This document shows, piece by piece, positions 50,455 through 61,903 of a DNA stretch of 64,000 bases. This stretch comes from Leptodontidium sp. MPI-SDFR-AT-0119 (Eukaryota; Ascomycota; Leotiomycetes; Helotiales; Leptodontidiaceae): the NCBI GenBank assembly GCA_020726505.1, contig JAHLEZ010000007.1, positions 2,294,001 through 2,358,000 of the forward strand, in the 5' to 3' direction. The notes under the pieces were generated by a model. The model was not told the DNA's origin. It searched no databases and saw nothing but the letters and a program-made list of their open reading frames with translations. The position numbers were made by a program, and so were the translations under genes. Position 1 is the stretch's first letter. Each line of letters begins with the position of its first letter.

Positions 50455-51239
50455 TTTAAAACTTATAAGATAAGTTTATTAATATATAAGTTATATTTAT
50501 TAAAATATTTGAGAGTATTTACTAACTACTTACTAAGTAAGTGAAAACTTATATATTAACCTAACGTGGTTTAACTAATTAAAGTATTAAGCGCTACTTC
50601 TTAACTTCGGCGCAATTACCAACGATATTTAATTAATTAATTAACACCTTAACTATACGTGACTTATTACGAACCGGGCTATAAGTCTTATAGCAAGATC
50701 TTAATCCTATAATTTTCAAATCGTAGTTTATTTTATATTTTCATATTTATGATTTAAAATGAATATATAAATGCTCCCGTATTTATAACGCGCTTTGTTT
50801 ACGTATTTTTATTTAATATTTAAGACTTTAGCGTAGCGGCATATATTATTATTTACTTTTTAAAGAATACGCGTTTATTAGTAAACGAGCTCTTAATTAT
50901 GCGCTTAGCTGCGTATTATACTTTCTTTTATTATAATATATAACAATTACAAAATAATTTCAGTTTATTTTTCCTAAAGCCTTATTTATTTACTTAAAGT
51001 ACGTATAAGGCATCTCTTAATTTCCTTAATACGCCTTCTTAATATCAAACTTTATATTATTATAATTATAGCTCGTTATAAGGGTATATCGCGCACTAGC
51101 GCAATTCCTTAGTTTAATATATACTTGCGTAAGTATTTTAAGTATATAAACCTAATCTTTAGCTTTTCTCTTTAAGGGGATAACGCTTAATTTAATTAAT
51201 TTTTTAATACACTTTTCAAAACCCCATCTAATCATAGAA
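50455..51239. other. AT-rich decayed repeat region
   Basis: No domain recognised. Possibly the downstream, more decayed part of the element that supplied the gag relic. Confidence 0.4.
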
Positions 51240-52800
51240 TTCATATTCGTTGCTTATTATAATAGCTCCGCAAGGTCTAATTCTTATTTAGGTAGGGCAA
51301 CTCGTCATGGGTGCTACTTGCTTAGCTCCGGATGCTTTAGCTCTCTTGGTCCTCGTTCAAGTACCTATTCAGGTTTTCCCCGAGCTCTGGGTCTGTGCCG
51401 TAAGCCTCGTTGGCTTTGATAAAGTCTTGTGAACTTCATTTAGCAGCGGCTGCTTTTTTGTAAGCCGGTTTTCGTTTTGCTATGCCAAATTCCCGTTTTT
51501 GTTTTTAATTAGGCTTCCCTCTTAGTTTCTTTTAAGAGCAATCTAGGGCGAGATATTCGCTTTTGCTACAAGTGTAACATAGTCCTTTCTCCCGTCTCTT
51601 TTGCTTCTCACTTTGTTTGTCCCCCTTGTGTTTTACTTTGCCCAATTCCATGGGATTATAGTAGTTTCGTTTGTTATTAGGGTTAAGCTAGTATTCCCTT
51701 GCCGCTTCCCGTGGTTTTGGGGAAACTAGGGTTTCCGGAACTGGGATGGGGCAAAGTAACCCCTTCGTTTTCGCTAGCGTTTCTAAATTCGGTTATCGAT
51801 TTCTATTACATTTTTGATTAATCCGTTTAAGGTAATCGTTTCTAGCATCTAGGAAAGCTCGTCTTTAATGTGATCCTTAAGGCCCTTATAATAATAGGCC
51901 CTTAAGCCTTCATCGGTCCATTCCAATCGCAGCGCATAACAGTTAAATTCCGCTGTGAATTCATAAACGGTTCCTTACTAGTGTAGGCCAAGTAAGTGTT
52001 TCTCGACCTATTCGGTTTTATTAAAGTCCTTAAAGACCCCTTTAATCGCGATCGAAAATCCGGCGATGGTTCTAAAGATAACCTTGCTTTTCTCAGCCAT
52101 TATTGTAAAGCAATTTCCGTTAATATTATTTAGTAAGTAATCACTTACCACCGGTTTAATCTAATAGGTAGGCGTGTCCCGTAAGAAGAAAGCGATTTAT
52201 AAGACTTTCTTTAGTTCGACGTCAAACTTATCTCTATTAAAGGCGAGGTACATATTATACTAAAAAATAAACTACTTAAGTTTGCTTCGCTATTGTTACG
52301 ACCTACAATGCGCCTCGTATTCTAACCGACACGGGCTCGTAGCATCGGTGGCTATGCGACGGTGCTAAGCCTAATAGGGAAGACTAAGTGGCGAGCATGC
52401 GACATATAAATAAATAGGCGCCGACTACGCTAGGCCCTATTAAGAGGGTCCTTTATTATACTTAAGCTCCCCCTTACAACGAGCTCTCCTTTCCTCTTTG
52501 TCTTTTCTTCTTGATTCTGAGCGTAGTTAAAGGCCTAAATATAAAGCTAGAGTTAACTCGCCGTATCAACCTCTTGCCAGCCGTAACAGCTATTTATAAT
52601 AAGTATTAGGCATATTAACCTTAAGCACCTCCGGCTTACGGGTTTCTGAAGGGCTATCCTCCTTAACTCCCATATTACTTCTTTCTCCTTTGGCGGGCGT
52701 TGCGGGGGCTATATTATTAAGTAATGATACTTTAAGATTAGGTACTTAAAGTGTAATATTCCTGGGTCTAATTAGTACGCGGCGTACAAGCTTGTCGATT
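51240..52800 (-). pseudogene. Ty3/gypsy-type gag relic with zinc knuckle
   Basis: The minus strand encodes a gag-like segment at about 51850-52100 (MAEKSKVIFRTIAGFS; TVYEFTAEFNCYALRLEW; GLRAYYYKGLKDHIKDELS). Downstream at about 51538-51582 is a zinc knuckle CYTCSKSEYLALDC, in which the expected His of CCHC reads Tyr, a C-to-T change. In-frame stops replace expected Gln codons. The N-terminal part is interrupted by the solo LTR at 52294-52588. No matching pair of LTRs is visible, so the rest of the element is lost or unrecognisable. Confidence 0.7.
52294..52588 (+). repeat. Solo LTR, family B copy 1 (295 bp)
   Basis: TGTTACGACC...GCCGTAACA with the target duplication GCTAT on both sides (52289-52293 and 52589-52593). 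Inserted into the gag relic. Confidence 0.92.
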
Positions 52801-52802
52801 AG

Positions 52803-53393
52803 TATCAGCTAAGAAGTAAAATCACAAGAGGTTCGGTTCTCAATAGGAATTAAGACGTTACATGTAATAATTAAACTACTATATAAATTTAAGCACGAAG
52901 CTTCTACTACCTCGAAAACTACTGTGTTTATACAGATCTCTGGTTCGCTGGATCCCTGGATCCCTTCAGATTTCGAGGGCTCCTGGGATCCCGGGATCCC
53001 CCACGTGATCCTTGTTTTTGTTACGACCTCCGATGCGCCTCGTATTCTAACCGACACAGCTCGTAGCATCGGCGAGGAATGCGACGGCGCTAGGCCTAAT
53101 TAGGAGGACTAAGTGGCGGGCATGCGACATATTAATGTGAATAGCGCTCGACTACGCTAGGCCCAATTAGGAGAGCCCCCCGTGTATTTATACTAGAGCT
53201 CTCTCTTATAGAGAGCTCTCCTTTTCTCCTTGTCTTTTCTTCTCGATTTTGACCGTAGCTTTAGGCCCAAATACAAAGCTAGAGTCTACTCGCCGTATCA
53301 ACCTCTTGCCAGCCGTAACAGTTTTTGGCTTCTCTGTGCAGCTGGGCTGCCGAGCCTTAGGGCCAAGACACACGTGATTCTTAGATCGTGACA
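52803..53393 (-). repeat. Solo LTR, family C, split by a nested family B LTR
   Basis: On the minus strand it begins TGTCACGATC at 53393 and ends at 52803 in TGATA, presumably a mutated TGACA. ATTAG flanks both ends (52798-52802 and 53394-53398). Removing the nested LTR and its extra TSD leaves about 284 bp. It contains GGATCC-rich GC islands unlike the surrounding AT-rich DNA. Confidence 0.65.
53019..53320 (+). repeat. Solo LTR, family B copy 2 (302 bp), nested
   Basis: TGTTACGACC...AGCCGTAACA with the target duplication GTTTT (53014-53018 and 53321-53325). Closely similar to copy 1 along its length. The TATA/AGAGAGCTCTC region and a CT-rich tract are conserved between the copies. Confidence 0.93.
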
Positions 53394-53398
53394 ATTAG

Positions 53399-54096
53399 CG
53401 TAATTAATAACTTCCCTAAAAGCGGCAATAACGATATTAGGGCTTATAATAAACAACTCGTTAATAACTTAATTAACTCCGAAATCCTCGCTATTAAAAG
53501 TAGCAACAAAGATACCTAGGTTATAGATAAGATTAAATTATAAGTAAACAAAGCTTTAGTAAAATGGTTATATCTTGAACTAATTAATAGTATTCTTAAT
53601 AACACAGCGATCGCTCGTAACATCGCTAAGTGTATTAAAAATACCATTCTCGGGAATTATCTTAGTTTAAAGAACGCCTTAAGTAACGATTTAAAGCTTA
53701 GTAACGCAAAGGTAGATATAAGAAGTATTAAAATCACGGCCTTTTAAAAAGCCGACCGCTATCTCAACCTAATATCTACGAAAGTAAGAAAGGTTTTGCA
53801 ATTAGTGATAATAAGATCTCCTTTTATTCCTCCTTTATTTATTAATACTAAATCATAGAAAGCAAACTTGAATTACTTATCCCAAAATAGAAGAGCGAAT
53901 TAATTAGTGGTAGTATTAGCGAAGAATAATTATTAATTAAAATTAAGTCTAGTTAATGCGAATAATACAAAAGTAATAATAGTAATTAATATTAGCTTAA
54001 GGTATATAAGTGCTACCGCAGTAATATAAGCCAAGACGGCAGAAGCAAGGATAAAGTTTAAAAGTATAATAAGATAAATATAGTTCGAAAAAGAGA
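53399..54096 (+). pseudogene. Unidentified coding relic, RIP-decayed
   Basis: One plus-strand frame from about 53399 reads through more than 110 codons with only about three stop codons (TAG/TAA), far fewer than expected in such AT-rich DNA. It includes segments such as SGNNDIRAYNKQLVNN and GNYLSLKNALSNDLKLSN. I do not recognise the family; retroelement gag or ORF1 is a guess. Confidence 0.4.
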
Positions 54097-54101
54097 TTAA
54101 A

Positions 54102-54357
54102 TGTCGGTGTAGTACCGGTTTATGTACCACGCCGTATGTGTGAATATATTCTAATGCGAGTATAGTGACAGAGTAATAAATGTATAGTTTAAAATCTGTG
54201 TATATTCTAAGAGAGTGCGAAGAGAGCTAGACTATATACTACGAAACCCCACCGAATCTCTACTGAAACTAGTCCGGCTAAGCTCTAACCCCTAACTTTA
54301 ACTCGCACCCCCTTTTCTAGACTAAAGTATACTTATATAAGGACTTATAAACTAACA
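54102..54357 (-). repeat. 3' LTR of the copia element (family A)
   Basis: 256 bp, TGTCGGTGTAG...ACTAACA as read on the plus strand. Compared with the copy at 48793 nearly all differences are C-to-T or G-to-A. Confidence 0.93.
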
Positions 54358-55986
54358 CAAGTAGAACTTCTTTTAGAAAAACTATTTCTAACACACGTAG
54401 AAGTAAATAACTAGTAATATATAAGAAATAATAAATAAAATAACAAAGTATCTAATATCGTCTAATCTCGATCTAATAGTGTCCCGAAAGTGTCCCGAAA
54501 GGGGTCTAAATATGGCGAGACGTAGTAGCGAGGTTAAGCGAGAACTAGTAATAATAGGAACCCTTAGTATTATATAACGTAATAGATATATATATGTGTC
54601 GCCTCCTCTTAAAGGTTTAAAATCTCCTTAATAAACACATATATAATTATTATACGTATATTACTTTCTGATCTCCCTGAATTCGCTTAATATAACTTAA
54701 AAACTAATATTTCTAAGAAGACTATATTAAATTAAATAGACAAGCCAAAAGTAAATATACTCTTTAGAGATAGTTCAGTGGGGAAATAGTGTATTAATTA
54801 AAAATAGTGCCTACACTTATACTTATAAGAGCGCTTGACCTCGTATACCGCAAATATTACATTTAGTGCGTTCGTCTCCTCGTAAAGAACTTATCTTACG
54901 AATACGCCTTTAATAATCTTAAGAGTAAGAAATACGTATATTATGTAAAGAAGAAGTCCTGATGTAACTTAGTAAGTATTCTTATTTCTTTTCCTTATTC
55001 TGAATTATATTTAAATCCTCGCCGAAAGTACTCCGGATATATAGTTACTAATATATAATAGATTTTGTAGTTTATCGCCGAAGAATACTTTCGTCTAGTT
55101 ATTGCCCTCGAGGCAAAAAATAAAGAAGCTATTGTTACTACTGCTAAATTAATTAATTCGGCATTATTAGTCGCCGCTATTAGTACACTAAAGACTACTA
55201 AGGAGTTGTCGCTGGCGTTATTAGAGAAAACGCGCGCTATACGCCGGGAAATCGCTGGCCTAGCTAGCTTATAAGTAATAAGTTAACCCTCTTATTCCTT
55301 TTTAATATTAAGGCTCCTAAGTATTAACGCTTTATATAATAAGAGACGGTACTAGTCTTAAACCGGCTCTTTATTATTGTCTCCTCTGCCGCTACTAAGC
55401 GTAATAAAAAGAACGGCAGTAAGGATAATCCTCTTATTAAGCGCCCCCGCTAAAGTCGCTGCTATAACGCGGAGAAGGAGAATAAGGAACCTTTTTTAAA
55501 TATTTATAAGTAGGGGATTCGGTCTTGTTTCGAATTAGCTTCGTAGTAAGTTCTTTGTAACGGCACTTTCTTTATATTATTATATAGGAGTAGCCCCTTA
55601 TAATAAAACCGGTAGTTTGTCTTTATTAGAGTGTCGTCGTAAGGCCGCCCGTTAGTGCTTTAAATTAGAGGGTATTTAAAACTAAATCAAATGCGTTTCT
55701 GACTTTGTAAATTAATTAAATATAAAAATAATCGCAAGTAATAAATTAATAAATAAGAGTTGTAAGAAAATATATAAAAAATTAACGAGTATAAAAAACC
55801 CTTCCGTTATTAATCTAAATTAACTTCAGTTAATTATTAAACTTAACCCTCTATTTTAATAGTAAGGATGTTAATGTTAATAAAATCCCGAAGAGCCTTA
55901 TTCGGAGTATTCTTTATTATAATATTGGCAGGATTATTAGTGCTATTAATTTATTAAACCTCTGTTAGCTCTTTACGCTTATATAA

Positions 55987-56253
55987 TTAACGAATGGCTA
56001 TAATATCGATTATTAGGCGCTTCTCTTTCGTCGTATTAAGCTTAATAATACACTTATAAAGGGACAAAGAATCCGTGTAAATAATAGTAAAAAGACGCGG
56101 GATATTAAGTTTATTAATTACTATATTAATAGTAGTACTAAGGGAGATTAATATATTGATGTTAGTTATTATAGTATATAACTTTAATGTAAGTATTACA
56201 CGAGTTACTCTCTTGTATTTCGTTAAGTTAATATATATAATATTACTAGTCAA
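55987..56253 (-). pseudogene. copia RNase H relic
   Basis: The minus-strand frame contains IYTDSLSLYKCIIKLNTTKE and KRLIIDIIAIR, matching the TDS..LY.C..KLGTT.EKRLMIDI pattern of fungal copia RNase H. The catalytic-region TDS is still present. Confidence 0.8.
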
Positions 56254-56699
56254 AGTAAATTGTGTATCCCCTACCGTTTCGGTATTAATTACTAATACGA
56301 AACTTATTTATAAACTTAAGTCCTTATTATTAGTAAAAGAACCGTTTATAAAAACGTAAACCTTTACGGACTATAAGTTAACTAGTACGTATTAGAGTCC
56401 CCTCTTTAAGTTGTCTATTTATTATTTAAGACGTAGGTTTAAGGCCTTAACGTCGTCTTCTGTCGGATTTTAATATTGTATTATAACTAAGAGATTAAAT
56501 ATTACTTCTAGCTAATAAATAATAGTAAGGTAAGTTATACGAGCTCGTTACTCTTTATAAGCCTTTTTATAGTTCTCTTTTCTTACGTCGACTAGCTTTA
56601 GCCTTACTTCTTAACCCTTCTAAGACATATAAAAGCTGTCCCTGTTTATAAAGATAATATACTTATTAAACGTAATAGTTTTAGTAAGGAGTAGTACCT

Positions 56700-57560
56700 G
56701 TATTGGCTTTGTTAGAAAACCGGCCTTAATAATCTTATTCTACTCTTTTACTAAGAAGTCCTTATCTCCTAGAATTAACGTATCGTCTATTTATATTCTT
56801 ACGACTCTAAGGTTATGGCTTTCCTTAGTATTAATTAGTAAGTATAAGTTATACGTTAACGTCTTTATTTATAAGTTCTCTATATAATATTTATAATATA
56901 TATTAAACTAATAGTTTTTAGACTTAAGTATACTATATAATAGTAGTACTACTATAAATATCGTGCTAGGAGGGAAATCTCTTGCGATCTCTTTCGATAG
57001 CTATATAAATATGTCTTAGAGAAGCCTTGTCTCTACCTAAACGTAGGCTTAAGTAATATCCCTAATTACTAAATAGGATTCGGACTAGTTTCGGAGGCGA
57101 TTCAAGTACTTAACGGCAGCGGCCAAAAATATAAGTAATTATTAATTAAATCGTTAAATTATTAGAGACTAAGTTAGTATTTTTCTCTTTCCTTTATCAT
57201 TAAAGTATTAAATTATTAGTCTTAACTTCTTATATAGAGTTGACGTCTCTTTGCCTTTGACTTCGTCTACTATTCTTGACTTAAAGATACGGTAGCCTTT
57301 TACTTTAAGGTCGTCCTTATAAATAAGTACAAAAACACCCCTTTTAATAAGTACTTTGTATTTCGTCCTTTAAGATTATTAAAATAGCGGCCTAAACGCT
57401 ATAATTTTCCCTTTAGCACGAAGTTTAATAAATAACTCTTAGTCCCTCGTCTTCTTTTTAGTTAAAAACATTTTAGTATTATAATTGTTATTAATAATTA
57501 GTAAATCTAGGAGGTGTTTCGTAAATAGAATTTAAATAGTAATTCGGGGTGAATTCGATA
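56700..57560 (-). pseudogene. copia reverse transcriptase relic
   Basis: The minus strand around 56760-56850 reads LYLLINTKESHN...IDDTLILGDKDF, the fungal copia form (QTDDTL) of the catalytic DD motif, with the expected Gln codon now TAA. Boundaries are approximate because the rest is broken by stops and shifts. Confidence 0.75.
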
Positions 57561-57609
57561 TTATTTCGGTGGCGTTTTTAACTGAGGATCTTAGATATTA
57601 CTTATAAAT

Positions 57610-57869
57610 TGTTACGGTACGCACGTGACCGGATGCCAAGGAGGGTGAATGCCGCGATGCCGCGACGCTGGCGACTGCGCTAGGTCCAATTGGGAAGACT
57701 AGCTTGCCACCTCCTGTATTTAAGCTTCGACTCTCTCTTACAGAGAGCTCTCCTTTCCTCCTTGTCTTTTCTTCTAGATACGTTGTGTAACCATAGGCCC
57801 AAATACACTAGGCTTAAGACTGCGGTGCTTGCACTCAGCTGTCGTATCAACCTTTGGCTAGCCGTAACA
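57610..57869 (+). repeat. Solo LTR, family B copy 3 (260 bp), nested in the copia pol region
   Basis: TGTTACGG...GCCGTAACA with the target duplication TAAAT (57605-57609 and 57870-57874). It is GC-rich relative to the element it sits in, and more diverged from copies 1 and 2 in its first half. Confidence 0.92.
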
Positions 57870-58299
57870 TAAATATCCTTTAATAAGTTTTCTTTTTATC
57901 GTTTAATATTAAAGGTGTCTATTTTAAAGGGACGAACTATAGTCGATTAAAACGTACGTATTCTCTTATTTCTTATATTAATCCTATATAATTCTCCCTT
58001 AATACCTAAGAAATCGTAAGGTCTTGTTTATTTTTTACTCTCTTAATATATTAAAACTTAATTATTAAAGTAGAGACTGTAAATATAAGTAGTTTCGGGG
58101 CCGTTTCGTATAACTAACGTATTATTAACTTTACGCGTAGTATAGATTTTCTATATCTCCTTTATAGCTTTTTTAATCGTAGCCGCACGTTACTCGACTA
58201 ACGGATTTAAGGGGTCTAACTCTGTTATTTTAAGGTATACGCCGAAAACAAGTAATATAAGGATAAGCCTATTAGGTCTAACTATGTTATTTACTGCTT

Positions 58300-58700
58300 T
58301 TACTGCCATTTATAGTCGGTCTTCGTCGCTTAACTTAGGGTGCTCTTTAAAGATGATTTCATAAGCACGACGTAGTAGGCGGTGATATCGCTTAATTTTA
58401 CTAATTAAATAATATGCCTTAATAAGTACTAGCTTAAGGGTGTTACTTACAGATTTAAGTACACTCCGAAACTCCTTAAAAGTAAAATTAGTACTATAGT
58501 CGTACACGACGAAATCCGGAGGTCTTAAGTAAGTGTTAATTTATATTAACTTAAATACGTTAAAAGTGGCCTGAGCCGTAATAGAATTGGGGGCCTTTTA
58601 GAGTAGTTTCGCCGTATTAAAACTTATTGCCTCATTTATTATATAGAGGACATATCGTTCTCTAAACATTATAATATTAACGTAAATTATATAATTAAAA
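58300..58700 (-). pseudogene. copia integrase core relic
   Basis: Minus-strand segments ERYVLYIINEAISFNTAKL, INTYLRPPDFVVYDYSTNF and RYHRLLRRAYEII match the DDE integrase core of fungal copia elements, where TYLGPPD..V.DAGTNF carries the second Asp and H.PLRRAYEII the Glu. Trp and Gln positions are stop codons. Confidence 0.85.
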
Positions 58701-61642
58701 TCGACGTCGTCTTGTAACTTAAAGCGGAACTTATATAAAGTATTTACGTGTTTCTAGTAATATTTATATATCTCTTTGACCCTTAACATAACTTTCGAGT
58801 TATACTTATAGCCAGCTTAATTTAGTAGGTGTTATAGACGTCTTATTAAAGGGTATCCGAAACGCCTATAAAGCCGACGTATTTCTAATTTAGTTAGGTG
58901 GTATGTATTTATTGTTTTAATAAAAGTGTCTAGTAATTGACGATATTAATCTAAAAGTAGCTATAAATGCTCATGCTTCCGTATAATTAAGTGCTTCTTA
59001 TCGCCTTAAATTAAGACGTTACGTAAGTTATTATATTGTGTATTTAGCGTATCTAGTTGTTATAAATAAACTAGAAATAAGATATTTACGTTTACGATTT
59101 AGAAGTTTATTTCTTTAGTCGGAGTATTAACTATAATAACCCCTAGAGATAGTCGCGAACCGGCACTAAATGTGATCTAGCTTTAGCCTGCCTAACTAGT
59201 GTTAAACTTAACATCTTAAATTCGTTATAATACTCGTAACTAGTTGATTTCTCTCGTGTTTTTATTAGATGCCCCTATATTAATTAATAAACCTTAAAAG
59301 AATTTATTTATTTATTACATTATATAGGCCTTGCTCGGAGTAAGTCTTTTGATTTTGCTTTCTAAAATGTAAGTAGTCTTTCTCTTCTTAAGTTAGCCTA
59401 TGACTTTTCGTATGTTATATTATGCCTTACTTATTATAAATATAGTCGTGAAGTTTGCGGTGTTATTATTATTATCGTCATCGGAACTTTTTAAAGAATC
59501 GTTAATATTTATTAAAGTGTTTAAATCTGTATTTTAGTAACTTCTTAAATAGTGTCCGGATGTGGTCTAGTTTTAATCCGAATTAGGGTTAATCCCCTTA
59601 ATATAAGCTAAGTAGCTTCTAAAGGTCTTGTCTATAGCCTTTACTCCTTTGGCCTTACGCGCTATAAAGTATTGTGCTTTTGACACTACCTGTTCTTTGT
59701 TAAAGTAACGACTATTATAGTAATTTATCTTTTTATAAATAATATAGCTTATATAACTTAATATAGGCTAGAATTTGTTTCCGCGTTTGTTTTTACTTGA
59801 AAATTTTATCTTGCGGTTAGAGTAATAAGCCGCCCTATTTGTAATATAAGATCGGTGGCGATTTATATATAATCTAGAATACTTACTTACCCTTAATCCC
59901 GAGTTATAAGTTACTTTAACGCCGACGGCGGAGTAAAGACTATTTATTAATATAAGGAAAGTAAGGGGTGCCTAAAACAAGGCTATTTTAAAGAGGGGGT
60001 TCCTTAATACTCCTTACACGAGTTTATCGCGAAGCGTCTTATTGTTTTATATATTATTGTCTTTTAAGTTAAGTTAAATACTTTATAGTTCCTTAGCGAA
60101 GTTCTTTAATTAAGTTAACACTAGTTTTCCCGTTTAGTAAGGCTCCTCTTAAAATAACGAGAAGGTTAGACTAAACCACTAGTTAAGGAACTTATTAGCT
60201 CTCTCTTTCGTCTTAAAGTGTTCGCGAGTCGTCTTAATAAGCTTATTAAATGAGTACTTCTTATTTTAGAGGTACTAGTAGTAGTACGAACTGGCTCCGT
60301 CTCGTAGTATTGACGGAAAAGCTCGGTTCTAGACCTTAGTCTTAATTAATACTCTTTAATATAAGTCGGCGAAGATGTGGAGCTTTTTATCTAAGTAGTC
60401 CTTGTCTCCGCTATATTAAAGCTCCTTGGTATATATCTTAATAAGGTTTATTAACGATTTTGCCTAGTCTGGGGTTAATGAATTTATAATATACTATAAT
60501 AGCCGAATCGGCTTCGTATATAGTCCGGTAGTCCTAAGAACCTTAAATAGTAGTAATAACCTGTCCCGTAGGTGTATTACTAGCGTTAATGTAGGATTCG
60601 GCAACGCGTAATTATTTAATTTTTATAAGTAGAGATTACTTAGGGGATCTCTCTTAAGAGTAAATAAAAACTCCTTTTTTAGGACTATAAGTAGGGGGGT
60701 TATATTATATAAATCCTTGACCTTATTTCCTTTAGTAAAGGAGATCTTAAGTAATCTTAATAGCTAAATTGTCTCTGTAAGCTTTACTCTTAACCCTTTT
60801 GAAGGAGTATCTTCCTTTATAAAATAAATAACTACCTTTAGTTAGTGTTATAGAGACATTAGGGATTGATTTTATTAAAGTATTATTAGAAATAATAATA
60901 ATAGGCGAGAGACTAATTCCCGGAGGTAATTTAGTACCGATTTAGGGTAGTTTCGAATTTATATTTCTACTTAGTCTCTTAGCCATATATTCTCTTTAGC
61001 TTATACTACTTCTATTAAAGTATATGCCGTCCTCGTCCCCTTCCCTCGTTATATAAATACACTAAAGGCTCGTAAGTTGTCCTTAAAGTATATACGCTTT
61101 ATAACCTTAATTAATTTAAACTTATTTACTATTTAATCTTTAAAATACTCTTAAAAGTCTTAAAAAAGGAATTCTCCCTTAAGATAACTATCGTAATAGG
61201 CCTCCCGGAATTTTCGCGAGTATATTATTACGTCTCCCGTGAAAATTAGACTAAGATCTAGTGTTACTGTATTATTAAATGTTTTTAGAGTTAACTTTGG
61301 CTCCGCTAAAGTATCTGTTATTATATCGGATTCGATTCGTAAGTGATTCGGTGAGTTCCTGGATAGGTTTCTTAAAGGTCCAAAGTTCTGGATTTAAGGA
61401 TATTAAATTAATAGTCTTTATAGAGTAATTGTTATATTGTAATAGCTCTTCTTTAACGTGTAGTTGTCTTAATTAAGTCTTAAGAGAAAAGTTACCTTCC
61501 CTCCACGATCTAGAAAAGGTAAAATACTCTTTAAAGAAAATATAATAAAGTACTCCTTAAGTTAAAGCTTAGAATCTACTTTATAACTTAAGACCTTTTT
61601 TGTTTATAGTAAGGTTAATAATATAAGCTTGCTACTAATTAG

Positions 61643-61898
61643 TGTCGGTATAGTACCGGTTTATATACTACGCTGTATATATAAATATATTCTAATGCGA
61701 GTATAGTGATAAAGTAATAAATGTATAGTTCAAAATCTATATATATTCTAAGAAAGTGCGAGGAGAGTTAGACTATATACTACGAAACCCTACCGAATCT
61801 CCACCGAAACTAGTCCGGCTAAGCTCTGACCCCTGACTTTGACCCGCACCCCCTTTTCCGGATCGAAGTATGCTTATGCAGGGACCTGTGGACTAACA
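61643..61898 (-). repeat. 5' LTR of the copia element (family A)
   Basis: 256 bp. The element-proximal half is heavily C-to-T/G-to-A mutated, while the outer part (about 61800-61898) is almost identical to the least mutated copy at 48793. Confidence 0.93.
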
Positions 61899-61903
61899 TT
61901 AAA

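Larger units (their letters stand above)
54102..61898 (-). mobile_element. Full-length Ty1/copia LTR retrotransposon, RIP-decayed
   Basis: A 7797-bp element bounded by two 256-bp LTRs and a perfect target duplication TTAAA (54097-54101 and 61899-61903). The internal coding order on the minus strand is integrase (about 58.3-58.7 kb), reverse transcriptase (about 56.7-57.5 kb), then RNase H (56.0-56.25 kb). This INT-RT-RH order defines copia. The primer-binding position next to the 5' LTR (61642 downward) reads TTAGTAGCAAGC, which could be a mutated initiator-tRNA-Met complement. Stop codons are everywhere, so it cannot act autonomously. It is interrupted by a solo LTR at 57610-57869. Confidence 0.92.
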
